From Khoudiadiopia massiliensis (GTDB lineage Bacteria > Bacillota > Clostridia > Tissierellales > Peptoniphilaceae): a DNA stretch of 64,000 bases. Made by a program: the position numbers and the translations under genes. Every line of letters starts with the position of its first letter. Within the stretch, counting starts at the first letter, position 1. Below the pieces are notes generated by a model. It saw only the letters and a list, made by a program, of their open reading frames with translations. It searched no databases and was not told where the DNA came from. Location of the stretch: positions 186,001 to 250,000 of the forward strand of contig OKQS01000001.1 of assembly GCA_900290095.1 (NCBI GenBank), in the 5' to 3' direction. Below are positions 35,510 through 43,842 of the stretch, one piece after another.

Positions 35510-37010
35510 AATCAAATATTACCTGGGGCTGGGATAAGTTGAGCTTTAAAAAGTTCTCCTTGGCCTGGTCAGCCAACTTATCTGTGAAACAGTCCAGTGA
35601 AATTATTTTGCTGTTTGAGTTTACCTGGATTGAGAGGATTGCTTTATCTGCAGGTCCATCCCCTAAAAAAGGCATATAGTGTATTTCATCCTCGGTCTTG
35701 ACTATCATCCGCATTCCATCAGGTGTGAGAGAAGCAGTGTCTGCCATTGGAAAGCGGTTAATCAGCCTTGACCAGTCAAACTGTTTTGTCGGGCTGTCAA
35801 AGATCTGTATGTCCGTATTTAAGTTCAAATTTATCCTTGTGGAGTAGTTGTTTGTACCCCCGGTCCAGAAGGCTGAGGTTATAAATGACCAGCGATTTTT
35901 TTGCCTGACCACCCCTATGTTGGAAAGGTCCTCCTCCCCGTTATCGTTGGCCTTTACGTCAGGATCTAAAAATGACTTCTGAATCATTATCTGTTCTTTA
36001 AAGGCGTCAACCTCTCCCTTGCCGGCTATTTTATCGACCGACAAAGCCTCTTTGTCCAATTTATCCAGGCTTCTAAGCTCATATTTTCCCGGTGCCGCTA
36101 TAGGTTGACCCGGGATCCTGTATGAAAAAGAGATGAGGCCCTTGCCGCAATAGGTGATTTGCCTTGATTTACCGTCTTTTAAGCTGGCTATGGGAGGGCT
36201 GTCAAGTTTATCTGCCGAATAGAGTGAGAATATTCCCCTTTTTAGTCCGGAATCCGGATCCAAGCCATAGGTCCTATATGTCATAATGCTGGATTTGGCC
36301 TCAAATGACGGAATATATAGACCCTCAATCTTGTTTACTATGGGCTTGTCCATTTTCCCGTCATCATAGATCATATATGTTGAATACAGCTCGTCATCAA
36401 AACCCTGGCTGTTTTTAACGCTCTCATAAACCCCTATAAATGAAATAAGCGTCTTATCCCTGGCCTTGACTTCCCTGTTTTCCCGGATATTTGCAAATTC
36501 TATATATTTTTTGACCAGGTCTTCGGGTACTTTTTTATCGGTCCTTTTCAGATGATAGGTTCTTGACTCGTAAAGAAACAGAGCATTGTCTCTATCAAGC
36601 ATTGTGAAATCCATTGAGAAATTATCTCCGTCCCTTATCATTAGGACCTTGACGTTTTCCCCTTCATCCTTTTCTTTGGGCAGGCTGACGAGTTTACTTT
36701 GAAAATAATCTTTGATGTTGACCAGCTTGGAAGAGAAGGCTGGCTTGGTGCTTATGTAATCGTTTATAGCTACCAATTTTCTTGAAATATAAAGCTTGTC
36801 ATTGAGAGAAAAAGTGGGCAGGTTTTTCAGATTGTCATCATCCGCATCTATCTTCACTATCTCCCAAATACCTTCCATAGGCAGGGCCATATTTTCAGGT
36901 TCATGTATTGTGCTGTCTATGTCCAGTTTTTTTTCATCATTTGCCTTTGAACATGCTGAAAAAAGGATTAAACAAAAGAGAAAAATTATAAATGATCTAT
37001 ATTTTTTCAT
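35508..37010 (-). CDS. Large lipoprotein linked to a two-component system, unknown function
   Basis: 500 residues. Signal peptide with lipobox LFSAC (Cys near 20), so a membrane-anchored extracellular protein. The rest lacks a domain I recognise; it is rich in beta strands and aromatic residues (GRYELRSLDKL-type segments, WSFITSAFWTGG). The start follows the histidine kinase stop by nine bases, so kinase and lipoprotein are cotranscribed. It may be a signal modulator or an output of the kinase, similar in idea to YycH-type regulators, although no similarity to YycH or YycI is claimed. Confidence 0.75.
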   Translation of the reverse strand: MKKYRSFIIFLFCLILFSACSKANDEKKLDIDSTIHEPENMALPMEGIWEIVKIDADDDNLKNLPTFSLNDKLYISRKLVAINDYISTKPAFSSKLVNIKDYFQSKLVSLPKEKDEGENVKVLMIRDGDNFSMDFTMLDRDNALFLYESRTYHLKRTDKKVPEDLVKKYIEFANIRENREVKARDKTLISFIGVYESVKNSQGFDDELYSTYMIYDDGKMDKPIVNKIEGLYIPSFEAKSSIMTYRTYGLDPDSGLKRGIFSLYSADKLDSPPIASLKDGKSRQITYCGKGLISFSYRIPGQPIAAPGKYELRSLDKLDKEALSVDKIAGKGEVDAFKEQIMIQKSFLDPDVKANDNGEEDLSNIGVVRQKNRWSFITSAFWTGGTNNYSTRINLNLNTDIQIFDSPTKQFDWSRLINRFPMADTASLTPDGMRMIVKTEDEIHYMPFLGDGPADKAILSIQVNSNSKIISLDCFTDKLADQAKENFLKLNLSQPQVIFD

Positions 37011-37019
37011 TACATCCTC

Positions 37020-38498
37020 CTAAACAGCCTCAAGCGGCAGGTTGATTATTACCTTAGTTCCGACATTTAACTGCGATTTAATGGTCAGGGTCCCGCCGTG
37101 GGCCTTGACTATTTCCTCACAAATTGACAGACCCAAACCCGTGTGGGATTGACTTGATGTACCCTTCCAGAATTTTTCGGTTACCAAGTGGATCTCGTCC
37201 TCGGCTATGCCCATTCCGGTGTCCGTAATGGCCAATTCCACGTTCTTGTCTTTTTCCAAAATTTCCAGAAAAATTGTTCCGCCCTTGTCGGTGAATTTTA
37301 TAGCATTATCTAAAATATTGAGTAGGAGCTGCTTTATTCTGTTCTCATCTGCAACTATCTCAATTACAGGGGAAGAGTATGAGTAAACTACATCCATTTC
37401 TTTTTCTCTTGTCCTTGGCCTTACCTGGGAAAGTAGGTTATTGCTGACCTCAACCAGGTCAAATGCACTCTTTTTCAATCTTATCCTGTTAGAAGCAAAT
37501 CTTGAAAAATCCAACAGGTCTTCAACCATGCCGCTAAGCCTTTCACTCTCCTTCTCAATGATTTTTAAGCCCTCTTTTCTGATCTCATCCCCTATTTCTT
37601 CGTTTTGAAGGGTTATAGTCCAGCCCTTGATTGATGTCATCGGTGTCCTGAGCTCATGAGAAACTGATGAGATAAAATCATTTTTAATCTTCTCTTTTTC
37701 CTGAAGATTGTCACTCATTATATTCATTGCCCTTGCCAAGTCGCCTATCTCCCCAAAATTATTTTCATCGGCTCGGACATCAAGCTGACCGTCCGCCAGC
37801 TTATTGGCTACAAGTGTCAGGTCCTGTATTTTCTTTATGATAGACCTTGAAATATAAAAGGAAAGCAAGGCCGCTAAAAGTAAGAGTACGCCTGAAAAAA
37901 TCAGGGAAAAGAGGAAACGCTGGATTATGAATGAATTGACTTCCTTAAGGCTGGTGGTCAATCTCAATATCCCCACCTGGTTGGTCTGATTTTTAAGAGG
38001 AATGGACACACTCATAACCTCTTCATCCGTATACTTTGGTATGTAGACAATGTATGAGGGCTTGTTCTCCCTGGCAGAAGCTACGTCGCTTGTGTCAAGC
38101 TCCTCTCCAAGTTGCTTTGAAGCTATTGAGTCATAAAGGACCACCCCGGCGTTATTCAATATTTGAACTTGAGCAGGCGTTGACCTGTAGAACTGGTTCT
38201 TATTCTCAAGAACTATTGTATTGATGTCTTCATCAGACAGGTAAGTCAAAAAAAGATCGGCATTGTACCTGGCCTGGGAAGTCAGGGCCCCGGCCATATT
38301 TTCATAATAATAAGACCTGGTCGATTGGAGATAGAATATTTCATATACAAATATAAGGCTGAAAATGACCAACAGAAATAAGCCCATAACCCTGAACCCT
38401 ATGGAGTCCGTGATCTGCTGGGGATGATATTTTTCATGTCTATTAAAAATTTTTCTTTCTCTTAATTGTTTTCCTTCCAACGGTAACCTACCCCCCAA
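37020..38498 (-). CDS. Sensor histidine kinase (HAMP, HisKA, HATPase)
   Basis: Up to 492 residues. Two membrane helices (about 32-56 and 193-217) frame an extracellular sensor domain of about 135 residues; then HAMP, the phosphoacceptor box FISSVSHELRTPMTSIKGW, and ATPase boxes N (QLLLNILDNAIKFTD), G1 (ITDTGMGIAEDE) and G2 (GTSSQSHTGLGLSICEEIV). The layout is that of WalK/PhoR/ResE-type kinases. The start is unsure: a TTG at 38498 inside the regulator gene, or a TTG six codons further; no in-frame ATG fits. Confidence 0.92.
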   Translation of the reverse strand: MGGRLPLEGKQLRERKIFNRHEKYHPQQITDSIGFRVMGLFLLVIFSLIFVYEIFYLQSTRSYYYENMAGALTSQARYNADLFLTYLSDEDINTIVLENKNQFYRSTPAQVQILNNAGVVLYDSIASKQLGEELDTSDVASARENKPSYIVYIPKYTDEEVMSVSIPLKNQTNQVGILRLTTSLKEVNSFIIQRFLFSLIFSGVLLLLAALLSFYISRSIIKKIQDLTLVANKLADGQLDVRADENNFGEIGDLARAMNIMSDNLQEKEKIKNDFISSVSHELRTPMTSIKGWTITLQNEEIGDEIRKEGLKIIEKESERLSGMVEDLLDFSRFASNRIRLKKSAFDLVEVSNNLLSQVRPRTREKEMDVVYSYSSPVIEIVADENRIKQLLLNILDNAIKFTDKGGTIFLEILEKDKNVELAITDTGMGIAEDEIHLVTEKFWKGTSSQSHTGLGLSICEEIVKAHGGTLTIKSQLNVGTKVIINLPLEAV

Positions 38499-39169
38499 AC
38501 TGTCTCAAGATACTTAGGCTTGGCCGGATTGTCCTCGATCTTGGCCCTGATCCTTCTTATATTTACATCCACTATCTTGGTTTCTCCGTCATAGTCCTCT
38601 CCCCAGATCTTCTCCAATATTTGGTCCCTGGTCAGGGCTATGCCGACATTGTCTAAAAAAAGATTTATGATTGCCAATTCCGTCGGAGTCAGGTCCAACT
38701 CCCGGCCCTCCTTATAAAAGATTCTGGCGGAAAGGTCCAGGGTGAAGGAACCGACTTTTTTTACATTTTTATTGCTTGCCGCCCTCTGCTTTTCTTCGTC
38801 AATCTGGAGACGTCTTAGGATAGACCTTATTCTCAGAACCAGCTCATGAGGATTAAAAGGCTTTATCATATAGTCATCGCAGCCCTTTTCCAGGCCCAGA
38901 ATCCTGTCGACCTCCTGAGTTTTTGCCGTTAGAATTATTATTCCCAAAAAGGGCATGGCGGTTCTTAAGCTCTCGCAAACCTCATAGCCTGAAATTCCCG
39001 GGAGCATCAAGTCCAAAATAGCTATGTCGGGCTTTTCTCTTTCAGCCACCTCGAGCCCCTCTTCCCCGGACTCAGCTTCGAAAATTGTCCAGCCCTCCAT
39101 CTGTAAATTGATTTTTGTAAACTTGCGTATAGCTTCTTCATCTTCAACCAACAAAATTTTTACAGCCAT
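38462..39169 (-). CDS. OmpR/PhoB-family response regulator
   Basis: 235 residues. Receiver domain with acidic pocket EDEE (9-12), phosphoacceptor Asp53 in ILDLMLPG, Thr in LTAKTQ and Lys in YMIKPF, and a C-terminal winged helix (LDLTPTELAIINLFLDNVGIALTRDQILEKIWG; VDVNIRRIRAKIEDNP; VWGVGYRW). Targets unknown; the lipoprotein after the kinase is a candidate. Ends inside the kinase gene (overlap about 37 bases). Confidence 0.94.
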   Translation of the reverse strand: MAVKILLVEDEEAIRKFTKINLQMEGWTIFEAESGEEGLEVAEREKPDIAILDLMLPGISGYEVCESLRTAMPFLGIIILTAKTQEVDRILGLEKGCDDYMIKPFNPHELVLRIRSILRRLQIDEEKQRAASNKNVKKVGSFTLDLSARIFYKEGRELDLTPTELAIINLFLDNVGIALTRDQILEKIWGEDYDGETKIVDVNIRRIRAKIEDNPAKPKYLETVWGVGYRWKENN

Positions 39170-39199
39170 TTTTTCCCTCTCAAAATTTAAAATAATGTT

Positions 39200-40120
39200 T
39201 TATAAGCTTTCATAAGCTTTTACAAACCTATCCTTTTGTTCCGACTCTACTTGTAGATTATTCAAATATTCAAAACCCTCTATCATTTTGAATTTTAGTT
39301 TATATGCTAGGAGAAGCTGATGATTAAAATTACCATCATTTTTCCCATATCTCTTATCTCCAATAAGGGGATGGCCTACGGATGCCATGTGAGCCCTGAT
39401 CTGGTGATAGCGGCCCGTCATAAGCTTTACTTCCACAAGACTAGAGTCCTCATAAAGCTTAATAGGCTTGACCAGTGTTAGGGCGTACTTTCCATCTTTG
39501 CTTACCCTCATGTTTTTTCCTTGTTTATTTAAATTCTTATTTATTGACAGGCTGTCTTCAAGCCTGCCTTGGCAAAAAGCCAGGTAATACTTTTCAATTT
39601 TTCTGTGCTTCAAGGCCTCGTTAACGGCCATAGCGGCTGCATGATTTTTCAAGCCTATCATCAAGCCTGCAGTATTGAAATCAAGCCTGTTTGCAAGAGC
39701 CGGTTTAAAGCTTTTTTCCAGCCTGGGAATATATTCTCCCTCCTCAATCAAGAGCGATTCAAAAGCGTCGGCTATATTGTTTCCATAGTCGGATTTTTTG
39801 GCCGCGTGGCTGAGGATTCCGGCCGGCTTATCTATAATCGCTATGTTCTTGTCTTGGTAAACTATTTTTAGGTTGACATTTGATTTTTTGATCTTTTTAC
39901 TTTTTTCAAACTTTTCAAGCTCTTCTTCATAAATATAAAAATTAATGGTGTCCCCTGTTTTAATAACGGTATCGGAATATGCTTTTCTGCCGTTTAATTT
40001 AATTCTCTTCTTCCTGACCATCTTTTGCAGATAGGATTTTTCCGCACCCGGCAAATACTTGGATAGAAACCTGTCCAATCTTTGCTCGTTATCATTTGCA
40101 CCAACTGTAATTTCTCTCAC
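39200..40120 (-). CDS. RluA-family pseudouridine synthase, second paralogue
   Basis: 306 residues: S4 domain (about 14-70; RLDRFLSKYLPGAEKSYLQKMVRKKRIKLNG) and catalytic domain with LANRLDFNTAGL. The motif is NRLD in place of HRLD, as in several clostridial paralogues, and the catalytic Asp is kept. C-terminal MTGRYHQIRAHMASVGHPLIGDKRYG is complete. The protein is more like RluC-type enzymes than the paralogue at 6.4-7.3 kb, but its RNA site is unknown. Ends 30 bases before the response regulator. Confidence 0.88.
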   Translation of the reverse strand: MREITVGANDNEQRLDRFLSKYLPGAEKSYLQKMVRKKRIKLNGRKAYSDTVIKTGDTINFYIYEEELEKFEKSKKIKKSNVNLKIVYQDKNIAIIDKPAGILSHAAKKSDYGNNIADAFESLLIEEGEYIPRLEKSFKPALANRLDFNTAGLMIGLKNHAAAMAVNEALKHRKIEKYYLAFCQGRLEDSLSINKNLNKQGKNMRVSKDGKYALTLVKPIKLYEDSSLVEVKLMTGRYHQIRAHMASVGHPLIGDKRYGKNDGNFNHQLLLAYKLKFKMIEGFEYLNNLQVESEQKDRFVKAYESL

Positions 40121-40137
40121 AGAAAACCTCGAACTAC

Positions 40138-40174
40138 TTAAAAAGGAGCGTTTCCGCCCGGGAAACGCTCCTTT
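40138..40174 (-). terminator. Terminator after the P-loop protein gene
   Basis: 14-bp perfect stem AAAGGAGCGTTTCC (40142-40155) with GGAAACGCTCCTTT (40161-40174), loop GCCCG, followed on the minus strand by TTTTTAAG. Nine bases after the stop; among the strongest hairpins in the window. Confidence 0.92.
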
Positions 40175-40182
40175 AAACGATT

Positions 40183-40608
40183 CTACTTTGCTTCTTCAAG
40201 CATGATCAACTTGATATCGTCCGCTTCCGGAAATGCACTCTCATCTTTGTCCATTCCCATGTAAATAACAACATTATTGGTATTTGACAGGAACCTCAGC
40301 CCTTCAATGAGATTGTCCAATTTATCACCGAAATCTATGATGTCATACATTCCGTCAATATATACCTTTTCAACATCATAATCTCTGGAGATTATTCCTG
40401 ATATGAAGCCTATAAACTTATCAAGATTATCGATATTAAAGTCGTGAGCATCTATTAGGCGAACAGCATGGTCCAATGAGAAAATCTGGTCATTATCGGA
40501 ATCTATAAAAACTATCCTGCCCTTACCTGACTTCATCTCTTCATTTGCCTTGCTTATTAGCCAGCTCGTTTTTCCACTGCCTGATGGACCTAAAACAAAT
40601 TTTAACAC
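40183..40608 (-). CDS. Small P-loop NTPase, unknown function
   Basis: 141 residues with a GTG start preceded by AAGGAGG. Walker A GPSGSGKTS (7-15), a Walker B-like KVYIDGMYDIIDF (about 85) and the strand VVIYMGMDKDE near 115. The size and pattern resemble a minimal thymidine-kinase-like or RecA-like core without further domains. It may be an ATP-binding protein conserved in Peptoniphilaceae-like genomes. It stands between the DUF1292 gene and the second pseudouridine synthase. No function proposed. Confidence 0.72.
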   Translation of the reverse strand: MLKFVLGPSGSGKTSWLISKANEEMKSGKGRIVFIDSDNDQIFSLDHAVRLIDAHDFNIDNLDKFIGFISGIISRDYDVEKVYIDGMYDIIDFGDKLDNLIEGLRFLSNTNNVVIYMGMDKDESAFPEADDIKLIMLEEAK

Positions 40609-40632
40609 TCTGACCCTCCTTCATTCTATGCT

Positions 40633-40977
40633 TTAATCTTCAGCAGAATCTTCTTCGTCTTCGTTCATGAGTTCAACAAAGGCTTGGGCAATTTCTTCAA
40701 ATTTATCCTCATCCTCTATCATTGACAGCTCCACCTCATCATCAAGGTCCCCGTCTTCATACTGATACAGAAGAATCTTACCGTCCTCATCATCTTCGGC
40801 CAGCAGGGCTATATATTCCTTGTCTTCATAAGAGAATATGTCCAATACGTGGCATTCTACTGTGCTGTCATCATCCAGAGTCAGGACCAGAACATCATGG
40901 TCATCTTCAGGGATTTCTTCATTGGCATCATGGTCATGAATTTTTGCTTCCATTGCCTTGCTTTTGTCTTCTTTCAT
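40633..40977 (-). CDS. DUF1292 protein (YrzB-like)
   Basis: 114 residues from the ATG at 40977 (GGAGG ten bases upstream). Strongly acidic. The DUF1292 core reads DVLVLTLDDDSTVECHVLDIFSYEDKEYIALL, then EDGKILLYQYEDGD and an acidic tail. A shorter paralogue is encoded at 62892-63155. Function unknown. A promoter overlaps the pepD stop upstream. Confidence 0.88.
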   Translation of the reverse strand: MKEDKSKAMEAKIHDHDANEEIPEDDHDVLVLTLDDDSTVECHVLDIFSYEDKEYIALLAEDDEDGKILLYQYEDGDLDDEVELSMIEDEDKFEEIAQAFVELMNEDEEDSAED

Positions 40978-41028
40978 ATACGCCTCCAATATTCTGCTAT
41001 ACCTAATAAAAGATTTTGTCTTGCATTT

Positions 41029-41057
41029 ATTATAACCGTTCTGACCCCTTGAGTGAA
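41029..41057 (-). promoter_or_regulatory. Promoter of the DUF1292 gene
   Basis: Minus-strand -35 TTCACT (41052-41057), 17-base spacer, -10 TATAAT (41029-41034), lying over the last codons of pepD. Confidence 0.5.
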
Positions 41058-42520
41058 ATTTCCTTGAGCAGTTCTTTTAATAAATTATAAGTCCTGTCAC
41101 ATGATTCCAAATTTACTCTTTCCTCAACTGTGTGGGCTCCCTCTGTATCCGGTCCCAAAGAAATCATGTCTAAATCGGGATTCTTTTCTGCAAAAAAGGC
41201 ACACTCAAGGCCGGCATGGATGTCTAAAACCTTTGCTTCTTCCCCGGTTATAGCTTCATATACCTTAATGAAGATTTCCCTCAACTCCGAGTGGTCTTTC
41301 ATCTCCCAGATTGGATAGGCTTTTTCATAAAAGCCCCTTCCGCCAAAGAGCTCAAAGCTTGATGAGATCTTATCCTTTAATTCTTCAAAAATCTTCTTTG
41401 ATCCTGATCTTACAGAGATTGTGAAATCAAAAGCCCCGTCCCCGCTCTTTATAATGGCAAGGTTGTTTGAACTCTCAACCCCCCGGCCCTCACTCCTCAT
41501 TGTATAGACTCCGTGTGGCACCATTTCAATGAGGCTAAGAAGTTTTTGTTTTGAAGACTGGCTCAGAGGCAGGTCATCTGTGCCCTCATGGTCCTCCCAA
41601 ATAAAGTTGGCATCAGGATCGCTTTTGAGCAATGATCCCATGATACCGTCTCTAACCGAATTCATGGCTTCCAAAAGCTGACCCTCATTCTCCGCCGGAT
41701 AGGATATAAGAGCTTTGGCCTTGGTTGGGATGGCATTTTGCTTGTCTCCGCCATCCAGACTGTATAAGTTTATGGCCAGCTGCTCATCGACTTTCCTCAA
41801 GAACTCGGACATTATCTTTATGGCATTTGTGTTGACTTCCATAATTTGCATGCCTGAGTGACCGCCTCTAAGACCGGCCAAAAATATCTCGGCATACTTG
41901 ATCTTTTCAGGACAAAGCTCGGAATTTTCTCTTTCAATAGGCATGATGAAGCTTCCCTCACAACCACCTGCACAGGCACAGGTAACATAGCCTTCTTCTT
42001 CAGAATCCAGGTTGATCAGGCAGTCGGCATCAAGATACTTGTTTTCCAACATCTGAGCCCCGTCCATGCCTGTTTCTTCCTCAACGGTAAAAATAAGCCT
42101 GAGCTTGGAGTGGTCCTGATTTTCTTTTACATAGGCCAAAATCATAGCCAGACCAATCCCATCATCTGCTCCCAAACTTGTTGATTCAGCCGTAAGCCAA
42201 CCGTCCTGATATGTAAGTCTAATTGGGTCAAGCAACATGTTATAGTTATAAGACTTTTTTGAGACACAAACCATGTCCATATGGGCCTGTAAGATAATAA
42301 GAGGCCCATCTTCAAATCCCGGTCCCGCCGGAACATCAATGATGACATTGCCGAACCTGTCCTTTTTGCTGGCATATCCCATTGACCGGCCTTGCTCCAG
42401 AAGGTAGTTGCCAATCCTCTCCTCGTATCCTGAGGGCCTGGGGATCCTGCTGATTTCTTCGAAAATTTTTATTACTTGGCTTTTTTCAGGCCTTATACCC
42501 TGCAAAGATTCTTCACTCAT
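41030..42520 (-). CDS. pepD: Aminoacyl-histidine dipeptidase (M20 family, PepD)
   Basis: 496 residues, M20C metallopeptidase. Metal ligands sit in LQAHMDMV (His, Asp; about 78-85), SLGADDGIGLAMI (about 117), EEETGMDGA (catalytic Glu pair; about 150), NLDSEEEGYV (about 171) and a C-terminal His in EGAHTVEERV. The inserted lid/dimerisation domain lies about 205-390. Cleaves Xaa-His and other dipeptides for amino-acid use, which suits a peptide-fermenting anaerobe. Overlaps the chaperone-like gene upstream by eight bases. Confidence 0.93.
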   Translation of the reverse strand: MSEESLQGIRPEKSQVIKIFEEISRIPRPSGYEERIGNYLLEQGRSMGYASKKDRFGNVIIDVPAGPGFEDGPLIILQAHMDMVCVSKKSYNYNMLLDPIRLTYQDGWLTAESTSLGADDGIGLAMILAYVKENQDHSKLRLIFTVEEETGMDGAQMLENKYLDADCLINLDSEEEGYVTCACAGGCEGSFIMPIERENSELCPEKIKYAEIFLAGLRGGHSGMQIMEVNTNAIKIMSEFLRKVDEQLAINLYSLDGGDKQNAIPTKAKALISYPAENEGQLLEAMNSVRDGIMGSLLKSDPDANFIWEDHEGTDDLPLSQSSKQKLLSLIEMVPHGVYTMRSEGRGVESSNNLAIIKSGDGAFDFTISVRSGSKKIFEELKDKISSSFELFGGRGFYEKAYPIWEMKDHSELREIFIKVYEAITGEEAKVLDIHAGLECAFFAEKNPDLDMISLGPDTEGAHTVEERVNLESCDRTYNLLKELLKEISLKGSERL

Positions 42521-43022
42521 TATTTCCCTCTTTTATCTCATAACGTTTTACATCATATTCTTTTTCTATCGAATTCAAATATTCTGTATATTTTTCCTGT
42601 TGTTTCATAAGGGTCAGCTGCTGGATTATCTGTCCCTTAATCCTGGAAAATTCAGGATTGGCCTGAGGATCTTCCGATACAAAGGCATTGTCTATTTTTT
42701 CCTTGTTGTTTTTATAATATTCTTCAGCCTCGGACTCACTGACCGTTACATCTGATATAAGCTTCTTCAGGGCATATTGCTGGAGCATTTGTCTCTTGGT
42801 GTGTTCCAAGGCCTTTTGGAAAACTTCTTCCTTCTCCAAATCTTTTTTCAAGGCGTCCCTATAAAGGATCTCCTGATGGATGAGTTCTTCTCTTAAGGCT
42901 TTAATACCTTCAATTCCCTTGAAAATATCCCCTTGCTGCCCCAACATGCTCTTTAAAGTCTCTATGTCGGATTGGCGAATTTCAAGCTTGTCAACCTTGG
43001 CCAAAATTTTATCTTTACTCAC
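42513..43022 (-). CDS. SurA/PrsA-like chaperone fragment without PPIase domain, cytoplasmic
   Basis: 169 residues from a GTG (AGGAGG upstream). The pattern LAKVDKLEIRQSDIETLKSML followed by helices ending EEYYKNNKEKIDN matches the N-terminal chaperone domain of SurA/PrsA-type proteins, and the closing FSRIKGQIIQQLTLMKQQEKYTEYLNSIEKEYDV matches their C-terminal helix. The parvulin domain that normally lies between is missing, and there is no signal peptide or lipobox. It may work as a small ribosome- or cytosol-associated holdase. Placed between cvfB and pepD with overlapping ends. Confidence 0.75.
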   Translation of the reverse strand: MSKDKILAKVDKLEIRQSDIETLKSMLGQQGDIFKGIEGIKALREELIHQEILYRDALKKDLEKEEVFQKALEHTKRQMLQQYALKKLISDVTVSESEAEEYYKNNKEKIDNAFVSEDPQANPEFSRIKGQIIQQLTLMKQQEKYTEYLNSIEKEYDVKRYEIKEGNNE

Positions 43023-43842
43023 TTTTTCCTCCTCTTGCTTCTATGCCGTCGTCCTTAAATTCAATTAAATTTTTCTTTAATAACCTACCGACAGCCCTTT
43101 TAAATTGAGCCTTGCTCATGCCGAAAAGCATTTTTATATCTTCCGGCCGGCTTTTATCGTTTACCCTCAAAAATCCCCCGTTTCCGGCCAGCATTTTGTA
43201 TATGGTTTCCGCATCCCGGTCCAGCTGCATATAGGCCCTGGACTTCATTGACAGGTCAAGCTTTCCGTCTTTGTTGATTCTTTCCAGCCGACAGTTGATT
43301 TCCTGGCCCGGCATTGGCAAGCCGACCAGTTTTTCACTTCTGATCAGGCCGTCGTACTTACCCTCTGCCAGAACAAAAGAGCCGAAACGTGGATCGTGGG
43401 AATAAACCACAGCCTTGATCCAATCATTCTCTTTTATTCCGCTCGGCCTTTTAAAATATTTTTCCACCTTTTCGCTTGCCACAGGACGCCCATTTAAATC
43501 CAGAGAACAAACTACAAGAACCCAATCTCCTTTTTTACTTTTCCTCTTCTGTTCTTTAACTGGCAAAAACAAGTCCTTGTCCATTCCCCAATCCAAAAAG
43601 CTGCCTATCCTGCTCACATTGACAACTTTAAGAACCGCCAATTGGCCCATGCTGATTTTTTCTTTTTTTTTGCTTGCTATGATCCGGCCCTTGCTGTCTT
43701 TGTATATAAAAACATCCAGCACTTGTCCCTTTTTATCATCATCATTAAGCTCTATACCGGGTAAAAGTATATCGCCCTCAAGGACGGCTCCGTGTTGATT
43801 GATAGCGATTATTTTAAGTTCCTGTCTTTTTCCGATTTCCAT
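43015..43842 (-). CDS. cvfB: CvfB-type S1 RNA-binding protein
   Basis: 275 residues from the ATG at 43842, which overlaps the YitT stop (TGATG). Three S1/OB-like modules: residues to about 60; QLAVLKVVNVSRIGSFLDWGMDKDLFLPVKEQ (about 68-130); and FVLAEGKYDGLIRSEKLVGLPMPGQEINCRLERI; then a winged helix (MLFGMSKAQFKRAVGRLLKKNLIEF). Matches CvfB (YitL), an RNA-binding regulator of virulence factors in Staphylococcus. Role here is inferred. Confidence 0.88.
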   Translation of the reverse strand: MEIGKRQELKIIAINQHGAVLEGDILLPGIELNDDDKKGQVLDVFIYKDSKGRIIASKKKEKISMGQLAVLKVVNVSRIGSFLDWGMDKDLFLPVKEQKRKSKKGDWVLVVCSLDLNGRPVASEKVEKYFKRPSGIKENDWIKAVVYSHDPRFGSFVLAEGKYDGLIRSEKLVGLPMPGQEINCRLERINKDGKLDLSMKSRAYMQLDRDAETIYKMLAGNGGFLRVNDKSRPEDIKMLFGMSKAQFKRAVGRLLKKNLIEFKDDGIEARGGKSE

